In this document: positions 27,328 to 36,616 of the stretch, piece by piece
How positions within the stretch are numbered: the stretch's first letter is position 1
How the letters are laid out: every line of letters starts with the position of its first letter
Assembly (NCBI RefSeq): GCF_000698125.1
Contig: NZ_BAXA01000010.1
Location: forward strand, 80,059-144,058
Reading direction: 5' to 3'
DNA: 64,000 bases
DNA from: Geomicrobium sp. JCM 19038
Lineage (GTDB): Bacteria; Bacillota; Bacilli; Bacillales; Marinococcaceae
Position numbers and translations under genes: made by a program
The notes under the pieces: generated by a model
Seen by the model: the letters and a program-made list of their open reading frames with translations, nothing else
Told to the model about the DNA's origin: nothing
Database searches by the model: none

Positions 27328-28500
27328 ATGATGAACATGGACAAAATATCTCCGAAGTTCCAAGCAATCTTTGTGACAGGCAGCCAAAAAGTTGTCGGGT
27401 ACGAAGTGTTTCCGTATTACCGAGATGAAGGACAAGAGTATGAGCTCACTTCTTTTCTAAACAACCGGACGATCCCAGAAGAGTATCGTCTGGAAGTGGA
27501 CCAGCACGTTCGTAGAATTGCTTTTAAAGAGCTTTCAACACTTGCACCAGGAAAGGCCATTTATGTAACAATTCGCCCAGAATTGTATACTGGAACGATT
27601 GGGGACAGCCTCGTTGAAGAACTAGAAACACTTAAAGATCAGGTTGTCCTCGGTATTCTGTTAACCGATGAATTCACGAATTGGGCAGATCAAAAGCATT
27701 TTACGTATTATTTGCAAATGAGTGGACTGCGTGTGTCGATGAAGCATACGTCCATTAAAGAGATTGCGATGTCTGATATCGTACACGTAAAGCCAGACAT
27801 TATTGAAATTGATATGAACGACATCGAAGATGACGTTGCGAACGTTCATCGCGAGCTATTACACGTCTATTCGATTGCTGCGAGCAAGATCGGTGCGTCG
27901 CTACTGTTTCAAGGGGTTGAAAGCTTTCAGCAACTTACCGATGCGTGGAAACACGGCGCAAGGTTCGTACAAGGGAACTTTCTAGCCATGAAAAAAGAGT
28001 CGACAGCTAACAGCGAATCGTATCAAGCAGACTTAGTGAAGCATTTCCGTTCATTCGTCTCGTTTGAGCAAAACCGGATCCAACGCTTGCTAGATTTTAC
28101 AGTGTATTTAGATCGGCGAGTGTTGAGCGTTCTTGAAGAAGAGAAGACACGCTCGTACGATGATCTTGCGCTTACGATTGGGAAACGGCTCGAAGACGTT
28201 TGTTTTCGCGTATACATTGTTAATAACGATGGAGAGCAGCAATCTGCCAATGCAGTGCAATCAGACCAGGCTTGGAAGCTAGATGAAGCGAATCGTTGGC
28301 AAAATTGGAGTTGGCGACCGTATTTCTTGGAGAACATTATTCGTATGAATGTTGATGGGAAAGGTGTATTGTCCGTATTGTATAAAGATTTGACGTCAAA
28401 TGAGCACATTCGTACGTTCTCTTATCCAATTACGACTAGCGAGTATGTTTTTATAGACATTGCCTATCATTATTTGTTTGATCATGATTATGTTCACTAA
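27328..28500 (+). CDS. YkuI-like degenerate EAL domain protein
   Basis: 390 residues from ATG 27328. EAL-like N-terminal domain (KFQAIFVTGSQKVVGYEVFPYY) and a PAS-like C-terminal domain (WSWRPYFLENIIRMN ... IRTFSYPITTSEYVFIDIAYHYLF) match B. subtilis YkuI along the length. The catalytic EAL triplet is EVF and the downstream Asp-Asp and Lys positions are lost, so it probably binds rather than cleaves c-di-GMP, or neither. The true start is likely further up: AGGGGAGATGG is followed by TTATTGACGAACTAGACATC, which with one extra G would read L-D-E-L-D-I into this frame, like YkuI's N-terminus. Confidence 0.8.
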   Translation: MMNMDKISPKFQAIFVTGSQKVVGYEVFPYYRDEGQEYELTSFLNNRTIPEEYRLEVDQHVRRIAFKELSTLAPGKAIYVTIRPELYTGTIGDSLVEELETLKDQVVLGILLTDEFTNWADQKHFTYYLQMSGLRVSMKHTSIKEIAMSDIVHVKPDIIEIDMNDIEDDVANVHRELLHVYSIAASKIGASLLFQGVESFQQLTDAWKHGARFVQGNFLAMKKESTANSESYQADLVKHFRSFVSFEQNRIQRLLDFTVYLDRRVLSVLEEEKTRSYDDLALTIGKRLEDVCFRVYIVNNDGEQQSANAVQSDQAWKLDEANRWQNWSWRPYFLENIIRMNVDGKGVLSVLYKDLTSNEHIRTFSYPITTSEYVFIDIAYHYLFDHDYVH

Positions 28501-28648
28501 AAGAGTCATCATTTAGTGGACATTTTCAGTTTTCAGAATTTACCTTGCATTCATTTGTTTTCTAAGCGCTTTTATGATACGATGAACATAGACAAAATTG
28601 AGTAGGTGACATATTTTAACTATAAGCCAAGAAAGCTTAGGTGGTAAC

Positions 28649-28987
28649 ATGGATAAAGTGTTTATGGATGACGTCCGTGAAAGCCCGGGTGACCACCATC
28701 TTGTGCGAACTGCCGAAGACTGTATTGCGATTTTGAAGACAGATTTACCGTTAAATCACTTGTCACTTGATCATGACTTAGGAACAGACCAGAAGAATGG
28801 TTTTGAAGTTGTTCAATATATGATTGACCATAGACGATATGCAGAGCGGATTACGGTTCACTCCGCGAATGCCCCTGCTGGTAAGCGAATGTACGATGCG
28901 CTAACCGAAGCTAGAAGACAAGGGTCGTTCCCATATCATGTGAAGATTTATCTTCGACCTTTACCTTTAGACTGGAAACAGCATTAA
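28649..28987 (+). CDS. Cyclic-phosphate-processing receiver-like domain protein
   Basis: 112 residues forming a single compact receiver-like domain: KVFMDDVRESP at the start (paired acidic residues), LSLDHDLGTDQKNGFEVVQYM as the phospho-acceptor-like segment, then ITVHSANAPAG. This pattern fits the stand-alone receiver-like family (cPRR domain) of unclear biochemical function. AGGTGG lies just upstream of ATG 28649. Single-gene unit with its own terminator. Confidence 0.75.
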   Translation: MDKVFMDDVRESPGDHHLVRTAEDCIAILKTDLPLNHLSLDHDLGTDQKNGFEVVQYMIDHRRYAERITVHSANAPAGKRMYDALTEARRQGSFPYHVKIYLRPLPLDWKQH

Positions 28988-28990
28988 GAA

Positions 28991-29019
28991 AGACTCCCTG
29001 TCTGAGGGAGTCTTTTTTT
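28991..29019 (+). terminator. Terminator after receiver-like gene
   Basis: AGACTCCCT-GTCTG-AGGGAGTCTTTTTTT. Confidence 0.9.
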
Positions 29020-29023
29020 AGCA

Positions 29024-29364
29024 TTAAGGTCTCGTAATGAAAAAGGTTGCCAACTGTTTAATCATCGGCGTGACTTGTTGGTACGTTTTCATTGCAGTAT
29101 CGACTGTTGCCATCGTTTTCTGAACGTCAATTTGCCCTTCTTGGTCAACGAACCCGTTCATTAAGCTTTTCATATTCATTTTCTTTTGTTTAGGCATTTG
29201 CCTGGGAACCCCATCGATTGAGCTGCACCGTAAGGGTGAGACGTATACTCTGATTGAGGGTAAGGGGGCACAGAAGGTGGATAAGGTCTTGGTGGATACA
29301 TATACGGCTGCTGATTGGCAAACTGTGGCGGGCGACCTTGAACGTGTTGCGTATTCTTAAACAT
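29024..29364 (-). CDS. YppG-like spore coat protein, one frameshift near 29209
   Basis: N-terminal part is Pro/Tyr-rich (MFKNTQHVQGRPPQF, PYMYPPRPYPPSVPPYP), as in YppG-type coat proteins. After SMG the frame closes early; one extra base near 29209 gives MPKQKKMNMKSLMNGFVDQEGQIDVQKTMATVDTAMKTYQQVTPMIKQLATFF and a stop at 29024, the expected C-terminal helical tail. ~113 residues when repaired. Probably made in the mother cell late in sporulation. Confidence 0.7.
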
Positions 29365-29489
29365 TCCATCACCACCTTTCGAAGATTAAAGTCTCGTTCT
29401 CGTTTGTACTTCTTTACTACATAGCCTATGAAAACGTGTTGTCCATCGTTCAATGGATGACTAAATTTTAACGGAAAAGGACTGAAACG

Positions 29490-30430
29490 ATGTTTATTGC
29501 AGATGGTCATTGTGACGCTACGTTGCGTCAATTTGAAGCTGAAACCCCTTCGTTTACAGAAGGGATGACAATTACTGAATCATCATTACGTGAAGGACAA
29601 GTGAATATGCAATTGTTTGCACTGTTTGCACCGGTTTATGATGAACGCGCCGATTTATTTGACTCAGTATTGCGACAAGTCGATCACTTTTACAATTTGA
29701 TCGTATCAAACGAACAAGTAGTATTTGCGCCATGTACACCGCTTACTGAGATGTCAAAAACGAGAGCGATTTTAGCGTTAGAAGGCGCAGATGGTCTCCA
29801 AGACGATTGGATGAAATGGCGATTAATGAAGCGCCTTGGTGTAGAAAGTGTTGGGCTTACGTGGAACGAGGGCAATGGGCTTGCCGCTGGTTGTATGGAA
29901 GAAAGAGGCCATGGGTTAACGAACAAAGGCCGTGAAGTCGTCACATTTTTACGTAATGAAGGAATGATTGTAGACGGTGCGCATTTACACGATGATAGTT
30001 ATTTTGAAGCGGCGTCATTAAGTGACTCGTTCTTTGTCAGTCATGCGAATAGTCGCACAATCCACAATCATCCACGTAATCTAACAGAAGAACAGTTACG
30101 TGTAATTAAAGAGAAAAACAGCCTTGTCGGCATGACATTCTTCCCGAAATTTATAAATGGTAGTGAAAAAGCGACGTTCGCTGATTTACTTCGTCATATC
30201 GACCATATTGCCGGTTCAATTGGAAGTGATTATGTCGGGTTCGGTTCTGACTTTGATGGCATTCCTCAAAGTGTGAGTGGTCTTGAATCGCCTAGAGGCA
30301 TCCTCGATTTGATCGACTATATGCAAAAGCATTATAAGGAAGACGATGTTCGCAAATTTGCGGGTGAAAATTATCGCAGGTCTATAACGAACACGTCAAA
30401 CGCAACAAGGACCGCTACCACCGTCAATGA
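29490..30430 (+). CDS. Membrane dipeptidase (peptidase family M19), frameshift near 30381
   Basis: Zinc dipeptidase of the renal-dipeptidase type, ~313 residues. Metal-binding residues are in FIADGHCDATLR (H-x-D) and ALEGADGL (bridging Glu), with later histidines in FFVSHANSR and the YVGFGSDFDGIPQ region. After AGENYRR the frame shifts; adding one base at ~30381 gives FYNEHVKRNKDRYHRQ and a stop at 30430, the family's usual end, instead of a 30-residue nonsense tail to 30497. Cleaves dipeptides, including D-containing ones in relatives. Confidence 0.88.
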
Positions 30431-30537
30431 TTTGTCACAACTGTCAAAGATAAAGAGAAACTGTCAAAGACGTTGCGTGCATCCCCTGCGTGTGTGATAC
30501 AATGCGTACAACTGCATGAAAGAAAGGGGATGTCATC

Positions 30538-31347
30538 TTGAAGAAGAAATGGCTAACAGGAGGCTTTGCACTCATGTTATCGGTTGGACTCGTTGCATGT
30601 GGTGATGAAGAGCAAGAGCAAAACGAAGAAACTGATGTTGAGAATGGTGAGGAACAACAAGCTTCTCCTGAAGACGAGATGCCAAATCCTGACTTTAGTG
30701 AACTACCAGAAGTCGTCGCTGAAGTAAATGGAACTGAAATTTCAAGAGATCTTTTTGAAGATCAATATATGTTCCAAATGCAACAAATGATGATGTTTGG
30801 TATGCCTATGGAAGGCGATGAATTAGACCCTGAACTATCAGAGAATATCGTACAAGGTCTTGTCGGACAAGAGTTGTTAGAGCAAGCAGCTGAAGCTGAA
30901 GGTGTCGAAGCGACGGACGACGAAATCGATGAGTACGTCTTGATGCATTATGGACAACCAGGTATGGAAGTCGACGAGATTTACAGTTCAATTGAAGAAG
31001 AACAAGGCGTTACAGCAGATGAAGTACGTGACGATCTTAGAACAGCCGTATCCGCTGACATGTACGCAACAAATGAAGCGGATGTTGAAGTAACTGACGA
31101 AGAAGTTGAAGAAGCTTACGAGCAAGAAGTTCAACAAATTGAAGAAATGAACGCAATGATGGAAGAACAACAAGAAGAAGCTGATGAAGAAGAAGCGCCA
31201 ATGCATGAACCACAAGAAGTTCCTGAATTGGAAGAGCTAGAAGATGAGCTTCGCCAAGCATTGCAGCAAGAGAAAGAACAAGAGTATGTTTTCAACACAT
31301 TAATTCCTGAACTACAAGAAGAAAACGATGTGACGATTCACATTTAA
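30538..31347 (+). CDS. SurA/PrsA-like lipoprotein, strongly acidic
   Basis: 269 residues; TTG start with AAAGGGG upstream. Signal peptide with lipobox LVAC (Cys21), then an acidic linker. Residues ~60-190 resemble the SurA N-terminal chaperone domain (VVAEVNGTEISRDLFEDQY, ATDDEIDEYVLMHYGQ). The parvulin PPIase domain of PrsA is absent; instead a Glu/Gln-rich coiled region (~185-250) ends the protein. Likely an extracytoplasmic folding helper. The very high Asp/Glu content suits a salt-rich environment. Confidence 0.8.
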   Translation: MKKKWLTGGFALMLSVGLVACGDEEQEQNEETDVENGEEQQASPEDEMPNPDFSELPEVVAEVNGTEISRDLFEDQYMFQMQQMMMFGMPMEGDELDPELSENIVQGLVGQELLEQAAEAEGVEATDDEIDEYVLMHYGQPGMEVDEIYSSIEEEQGVTADEVRDDLRTAVSADMYATNEADVEVTDEEVEEAYEQEVQQIEEMNAMMEEQQEEADEEEAPMHEPQEVPELEELEDELRQALQQEKEQEYVFNTLIPELQEENDVTIHI

Positions 31348-31356
31348 GTTTACGTC

Positions 31357-31390
31357 AACCAGATGAGCCTAAGCTCATCTGGTTTTTTTA
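31357..31390 (+). terminator. Lipoprotein gene terminator
   Basis: AACCAGATGAGC-CTAA-GCTCATCTGGTT followed by TTTTT. The following 31391-31805 is AT-rich with no gene; it must contain the opuA promoter (TTGGCC-N16-TATAGT near 31760-31790 is a weak candidate). Confidence 0.9.
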
Positions 31391-31821
31391 TTGGTGTTGA
31401 ACGTAGGTTTAATCAGCCTATGTGAAAAAAGTTGTAGTATAATCGCGATTTTTGACGAAAAATAGGTTTTGAAAACAATGGATTAGGGAAAAAGTAACTG
31501 TCGGTAAAGATATTATTTTTACATAATAGATTCAATTCCAAACCTTCAATCGCGAATTTGATGATTTTCGATGAAATGATCTCTGTTTTGTTCAAAATGG
31601 GAGAATGATGGAGCTATCATTAGAATTTAATACGCAGTGTCTGTTTAATTCATATTGAATATCGAATATCGAGTATAGGAACGTTAGAATCCATTTGAGC
31701 GAACATGATAAACAGCGTATAGTTTTGGAATATGGTGCAAATAGCATGCACACATTGTCTTGGCCGAATTGGAAATGAAAGTATAGTGATATACTCATAA
31801 ATTGTTGGAGGGGTGGATGCA

Positions 31822-33018
31822 TTGTCAAAGATTAAAGTTGAGAATCTGACAAAAGTATTCGGTAAGAAGCCGAATCGAGCGCTTTCGCTATTAAGCGAAG
31901 ATAAATCTAAAGCGGAAATTCTCGAAAAAACAGGGTTAACGGTAGGGGTTAACAAAGCATCATTTGAGGTGCAAGACGGTGAGATCTTCGTTATTATGGG
32001 TCTCTCAGGTAGTGGGAAGTCGACACTTGTTCGACTATTAAACCGTCTTATTGAACCGACACAAGGTTCGGTGTACTTGAACGGAAATGACCTTGCGACG
32101 GTTGATCAGAAAACATTACGTAACATTCGTCGTAAAGATATGAGTATGGTATTCCAGAAATTTGGCTTATTCCCATTCCGTACGATACTTAGCAACGTAG
32201 AATATGGCCTTGAGATTCAAGGAGTAGAGAAGAAGCAGCGTACTGAAAAAGCGATGGAGTCTTTAAAGCTCGTTGGCCTTGAGGGATATGAAAATAAATA
32301 TCCAGACGAATTATCAGGTGGTATGCAGCAACGTGTTGGACTTGCTCGAGCGTTTGCGAATGATTCGGACGTATTGCTGATGGATGAGGCCTTTTCAGCG
32401 CTTGACCCATTAATTCGAAAAGATATGCAAGACGAATTGTTAGATCTACAAGAGACGATGAAGAAGACGATTATTTTCATCACGCATGACCTTGATGAAG
32501 CACTTCGAATTGGTGATCGCATTACGATTATGAAAGATGGAAAAATCGTTCAAATTGGAACGCCAGAAGAGATTCTTACAAATCCAGCAGATGAGTATGT
32601 TGAGAAATTCGTCGAAGATGTTGATCGTTCGAAAGTGTATACTGCATCCAACGTCATGATGCGTCCGGAAACGGTACAACCCGAACGTGAAGGTCCAAGA
32701 GTTGCGTTGCAACGCATGCGTGAAAACGGTATATCGAGTATTTTTGCGGTGAAAAGAAACCGTGAATTGATCGGAATTGTCGATGCGAGTGACGTTCGCA
32801 AGCTCGTTGATGAGAAACAAGACGATCTTACGTCTGCCATTAAAAGAGACGCGCTAAAGGTCGTTGAAATGGATACACCGGTAAATGATGTGATTGAACT
32901 GACAGCAGAGACGAGCTACCCGATTGCGGTACTTGAAGATGGGAAGCTTAGAGGCATTATCATTCGAAGCTCAATCTTGGCTGCACTTTCTGGAAAAGAG
33001 GTGAATCTAGATGACTGA
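31822..33018 (+). CDS. opuAA: Glycine betaine/proline ABC transporter ATP-binding subunit
   Basis: 398 residues from TTG 31822 (GGAGGGG 8 nt upstream). ABC ATPase with Walker A GLSGSGKST, signature LSGGMQQRVGLARA and Walker B VLLMDEAFSALDP, plus a C-terminal tandem CBS region (~280-395) that in OpuA senses ionic strength. Powers uptake of compatible solutes under salt stress. Its 3' end overlaps opuAB by 8 bp. Confidence 0.95.
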   Translation: MSKIKVENLTKVFGKKPNRALSLLSEDKSKAEILEKTGLTVGVNKASFEVQDGEIFVIMGLSGSGKSTLVRLLNRLIEPTQGSVYLNGNDLATVDQKTLRNIRRKDMSMVFQKFGLFPFRTILSNVEYGLEIQGVEKKQRTEKAMESLKLVGLEGYENKYPDELSGGMQQRVGLARAFANDSDVLLMDEAFSALDPLIRKDMQDELLDLQETMKKTIIFITHDLDEALRIGDRITIMKDGKIVQIGTPEEILTNPADEYVEKFVEDVDRSKVYTASNVMMRPETVQPEREGPRVALQRMRENGISSIFAVKRNRELIGIVDASDVRKLVDEKQDDLTSAIKRDALKVVEMDTPVNDVIELTAETSYPIAVLEDGKLRGIIIRSSILAALSGKEVNLDD

Positions 33019-33856
33019 AGCAATTCCTAGAATTCCTCTTGACGAATGGACAAGAAGTGTCGTTGATTGGATGACGAATGCAGACTTTATCTTTGATTCA
33101 ATTGAACAAGTAATTAGTTGGATACTCCAAGGGCTATACTGGGGAATGGATCTTGTTCCTGCGCTATTATTTATTGCAATTTTAACTGCGGTAACTTACT
33201 TTTTTGCAGGCCGTAAAATTGGCCTTACAGCTTTTGTGTTTTTCGGACTATTACTCATCGTGAACCTCGGTTTCTGGGATGATATGATTACGATGTTATC
33301 ACTCATACTAGCCGCAACGATCCTCTCGATTGTCATCGGTGTTCCGATTGGAATTTGGATGGCGAAGAACAATACAGTTGAAGCGATTGTAAAACCGATT
33401 CTAGACTTTATGCAAACGATGCCAGCATTTGTTTACTTGATTCCAGCTGTTGCCTTCTTTGGAATTGGTATGGAGCCAGGTGTTATTGCCTCTGTCATCT
33501 TCGGTATGCCACCAACGATTCGTTTGACGAATCTCGGAATTCGCGAAGTTTCGACAGAAGCGATTGAAGCTGCAGATGCATTCGGTTCAACAGGGACTCA
33601 AAAACTATTTAAAGTTCAACTTCCAATGGCGAAAACGACGATTATGGCCGGTGTAAATCAGACCATTATGTTATCACTTTCAATGGTCGTTATTGCGTCA
33701 ATGATCGGTGCAGATGGACTCGGGGACATTGTGTACACCGCGGTTGGACGTAATGATGTCGGTAGTGGTTTTGAGGCAGGACTTGCGATTGTTGTTGTTG
33801 CCATTATCCTCGACCGTCTAACAGCAGGATTCGGACTTCGAAAACGTAAATCATAA
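33011..33856 (+). CDS. opuAB: Glycine betaine/proline ABC transporter permease
   Basis: 281 residues with about six to seven membrane helices. Contains the EAA-loop region (IREVSTEAIEAADAFGSTGTQKLFKVQLPMAKTTIMAGVNQTIMLSLSMVVIASMIGA), which contacts the ATPase. Begins within opuAA and is followed 73 bp later by the binding-protein gene, the standard opuA order. Confidence 0.95.
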   Translation: MTEAIPRIPLDEWTRSVVDWMTNADFIFDSIEQVISWILQGLYWGMDLVPALLFIAILTAVTYFFAGRKIGLTAFVFFGLLLIVNLGFWDDMITMLSLILAATILSIVIGVPIGIWMAKNNTVEAIVKPILDFMQTMPAFVYLIPAVAFFGIGMEPGVIASVIFGMPPTIRLTNLGIREVSTEAIEAADAFGSTGTQKLFKVQLPMAKTTIMAGVNQTIMLSLSMVVIASMIGADGLGDIVYTAVGRNDVGSGFEAGLAIVVVAIILDRLTAGFGLRKRKS

Positions 33857-33929
33857 CGAAATCTTCCCTAGCGCTGACAGCGTGTGGGGGGTCAAATTAA
33901 CGAAAAAAAGATCTAAGGGAGCGTGTATT

Positions 33930-34886
33930 ATGAAGAAGAATTGGCAAAGAATTGGGTTTGCATCAACATTAACACTTGCACTCGTTGCAGCTGGATGTGG
34001 CACGGACGACGCAGAAGAGCAAGGCACAGCAGATGAGAACGGTGACACAGAAGCAAGTGAAGACGAAGATGACGCGGATACAGCGGGTACAAACTACGGT
34101 GAAGAGTTAGATTACACGATCACAGGAATCGACGCTGGCGCAGGGGTTGTAGCAGCGGCTGAACGTGCGATCGAAGATTACGACCTTGAAGGATGGAACG
34201 TACAGACGAGTTCTGGAGCGGCAATGACACAAGAATTGACGAGTGCCATTGAAAATGAAGAGCCAATCATCGTTACAGGGTGGACACCTCACTGGAAATT
34301 CGAAGCGTTTGACCTAAAGATCCTCGATGATCCAGAGAACTCATTCGGTGAAGCAGAGAGCATTCACACGATTGTTCGTGAAGGACTTTCAAGTGACATG
34401 CCTGAAGCTCATGAGGTGCTTGACAACTTTGCTTGGACAGCAGAAGACATGGATGCAGTTATGTTAGAGATTCATGAAGGAACAGACGAAGTCGAAGCTG
34501 CACAAAACTGGATCGATGAAAACCAAGATGTTGTTGACGGTTGGACAGAGGGAATCTCTGAAGTTGATGGAGAAGAAATTCTACTCGCATATGTTGCTTG
34601 GGATACTGAAATCGCATCAACTAATGTCGTTGCACTTGTACTTGAGAGCCTAGGTTATGAAGTAAGCATGAGCTCAATGGAAGCAAACATCATGTTTACA
34701 GCTGTAGCGAACGGTGATGCTGATGCAATGGTTGCTGCTTGGTTACCGGGAACACATGAAGATTACCACGCACAAATGGAAGATCAGTACGAAGATCTTG
34801 GACCGAACCTTGACGGTGAAGCTGCACTTGGATTAACGGTACCTGCATACATGGACATTGATTCAATTGAAGATCTTAAAGAGTAA
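33930..34886 (+). CDS. opuAC: Glycine betaine-binding lipoprotein
   Basis: 318 residues from ATG 33930 (AAGGGAG upstream). Lipoprotein signal with lipobox VAAGC, then an acidic linker (EASEDEDDADTAG) and an OpuAC substrate-binding domain: ITGIDAGAGVVAAAERAIEDY, VTGWTPHWKFEAFDLKILDDP with aromatic cage tryptophans, and VAAWLPGTHEDYH. Captures betaine outside the membrane for OpuAB. Markedly acidic, as in halophiles. Confidence 0.95.
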   Translation: MKKNWQRIGFASTLTLALVAAGCGTDDAEEQGTADENGDTEASEDEDDADTAGTNYGEELDYTITGIDAGAGVVAAAERAIEDYDLEGWNVQTSSGAAMTQELTSAIENEEPIIVTGWTPHWKFEAFDLKILDDPENSFGEAESIHTIVREGLSSDMPEAHEVLDNFAWTAEDMDAVMLEIHEGTDEVEAAQNWIDENQDVVDGWTEGISEVDGEEILLAYVAWDTEIASTNVVALVLESLGYEVSMSSMEANIMFTAVANGDADAMVAAWLPGTHEDYHAQMEDQYEDLGPNLDGEAALGLTVPAYMDIDSIEDLKE

Positions 34887-34896
34887 TCATCTCGAT

Positions 34897-34933
34897 AAGC
34901 TAAGAAAACATTCATGTTTTCTTAGCTTTTTTT
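34897..34933 (+). terminator. opuA operon terminator
   Basis: AAGCTAAGAAAACA-TTCA-TGTTTTCTTAGCTTTTTTT. Confidence 0.93.
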
Positions 34934-34991
34934 AATAGTTTTTATCGTACTGCCGATATATACAGTAGAGTGTGTATAGGAGGCAGACAAG

Positions 34992-35882
34992 ATGAGTTCC
35001 TTTTTTGATGAAACGGATTATGAAAATGAGGATTTAAATGAATTTGAAGTCATGGTTTACCGTGCGAACGCCATTCACTTGGCCATTAACATTTTAAAAA
35101 TACGAGAAATTATAACGGTGCAACCGATCACACCGACACCGAACCGTCATCATTTTGTTGAAGGCGTGATTCAAGTCCGTGAGGAAACCATTCCAGTGAT
35201 CGACGTAGGCAAAGTGTTAGACTTACCAACCCAAAACAACGATCAAACGAAAATGATGATCGTAGAGATCAATGAGCTTACGATGGCACTATTCATTGAA
35301 GATGTGGACCGAATTGTACGTGTGAACTGGTCAAACGTGCACAATGCCGATGAGATTGCTGCTGGCAGTGAAGCGCAAGCAACAGGAACGTTCATGTTGG
35401 AAGACAAATCGATCTTTTTGCTTGATTACGAGAAAATGATTATGGATATTGTGAGTGAATCGTCGCTAAGCGATAACGACACACAGCGCTATGTCAGCGA
35501 GCGAGAACAGAAAGTAGTCGTAGCGATCGAAGATTCGAAAACGATGTTAGCTGTGCTTCGTTCACAGCTCATTTCGGCGGGCTATAGAAACGTGCAGTAT
35601 TTCGATGACGGTCGTAAAGCGTTTGATGCATTGCAACAACTAAACTATTGTGATTTGATCGTGACAGACTTAGAGATGCCTGGGCTTACTGGTCATCAAT
35701 TAACGAAGTACGTCCGAGACGATCGCAATTATAAAGCGGTTCCGATCGTGTTATTCTCGGCTATAGAAAGCGAGAACGTCGTCGAACGAAATGATGAAGT
35801 TGGTGTTAGTGCTCAAGTGACAAAACCGAATTATGAGCAACTCATCCGAGTGATGGACCACCATGCAAACGTAAAAGCTTAA
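34992..35882 (+). CDS. cheV: Chemotaxis coupling protein CheV
   Basis: 296 residues: CheW-like domain (~15-160) followed by a response-regulator receiver (~172-290) whose phospho-acceptor is Asp226 in IVTDLEMPG. The acidic pocket residues are in AIEDSKT and the lysine in VTKPNYE. Couples chemoreceptors to CheA and helps adaptation. ATG 34992 has AGGAGG upstream. Monocistronic, as in Bacillus. Confidence 0.95.
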   Translation: MSSFFDETDYENEDLNEFEVMVYRANAIHLAINILKIREIITVQPITPTPNRHHFVEGVIQVREETIPVIDVGKVLDLPTQNNDQTKMMIVEINELTMALFIEDVDRIVRVNWSNVHNADEIAAGSEAQATGTFMLEDKSIFLLDYEKMIMDIVSESSLSDNDTQRYVSEREQKVVVAIEDSKTMLAVLRSQLISAGYRNVQYFDDGRKAFDALQQLNYCDLIVTDLEMPGLTGHQLTKYVRDDRNYKAVPIVLFSAIESENVVERNDEVGVSAQVTKPNYEQLIRVMDHHANVKA

Positions 35883-35887
35883 TATAC

Positions 35888-35935
35888 AAAAGCGAGTCAT
35901 TGAACGAGTTGTCGTTCGATGACTCGCTTTTTTTT
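35888..35935 (+). terminator. cheV terminator
   Basis: AAAAGCGAGTCATTGAACGA / TCGTTCGATGACTCGCTTTTTTTT with GTTG loop. The gap to 36122 shows nothing else recognisable. Confidence 0.93.
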
Positions 35936-36122
35936 GATCATACGTGTAATACTGTACTAAAACAGAATTTGAAATAAGGATTAACAGTAGTATAGAAGGG
36001 TGTGTAGTGTAGATGATGAGTATAGAAATTCGCACCATATGCTGATGTATAGGCATTTATTCAAATGCGCATAAGAGAAAAAAGAAAAATCCAGAATTGT
36101 TATATAAAATCGATAAAAATGG

Positions 36123-36151
36123 TTGACTGTATTATAACAATATCGTACAAT
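36123..36151 (+). promoter_or_regulatory. Sigma-A promoter
   Basis: TTGACT, 17-nt spacer, TACAAT; 36 nt upstream of a 38-codon gene. Confidence 0.7.
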
Positions 36152-36186
36152 GAGCATACACTATTCCAAAAAGGGAGAGGAAACCT

Positions 36187-36303
36187 ATGGAAAAGACACA
36201 CCGTTATCAAGAAATGAAAGAAAATAACAAAAACGAATCGATGGAAGCACCTTCTGTTATTCAACAGATTAATGAGTACTATGAGCACGATTTCCAAGCG
36301 TAA
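36187..36303 (+). CDS. Hypothetical 38-aa protein
   Basis: ATG 36187 with GGGAGAGG upstream, behind a near-consensus promoter. Sequence is highly charged with no membrane segment (KTHRYQEMKENNKNESMEA, then PSVIQQINEYYEHDFQA). Not recognised. The strong expression signals argue that it is real. Confidence 0.55.
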   Translation: MEKTHRYQEMKENNKNESMEAPSVIQQINEYYEHDFQA

Positions 36304-36381
36304 CACTCGTCATACGCCTCGTTGTGTGGTACAATGCTAGTCATGTATTGATTTTACCGCATAAAGGCTAGGTGAAATTTT

Positions 36382-36570
36382 ATGGAAGAAAAAGAGAAGT
36401 TGTTTCAAATTGGTGAATCAGTGAAATACGAAGGTGAGATGATGAAGGTCATCGCGGAATATGAGCGGACAATCGTTGCTGAATTCAACCGCTTTCCGAT
36501 TCCTGAAAAAGAGGAAGAGTTCCCATTTCGTCGAATCGTCATCAAAAAGGGAAACGTACAACGTACGTAA
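36382..36570 (+). CDS. Hypothetical 62-aa protein
   Basis: Small acidic soluble protein with an SH3-like pattern of alternating strands (KLFQIGESVKYEGEMMKVIAEYERTIVAEF). Not recognised. AAAGGCTAGGTG lies upstream of the ATG and a strong terminator follows, supporting a real gene. Confidence 0.65.
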   Translation: MEEKEKLFQIGESVKYEGEMMKVIAEYERTIVAEFNRFPIPEKEEEFPFRRIVIKKGNVQRT

Positions 36571-36576
36571 CACATC

Positions 36577-36613
36577 AAAAAACCATCGGTGTAATTACAC
36601 CGATGGTTTTTTT
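36577..36613. terminator. Bidirectional terminator
   Basis: AAAAAACCATCGGTGTAA / TTACACCGATGGTTTTTTT, between convergent genes. Confidence 0.93.
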
Positions 36614-36616
36614 ACG

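Noticed and set aside
30431..30497. C-terminal tail of the dipeptidase after the frameshift
   Set aside because: Low-complexity Ser/Thr/Arg sequence unlike the family; a one-base repair gives the expected end at 30430.
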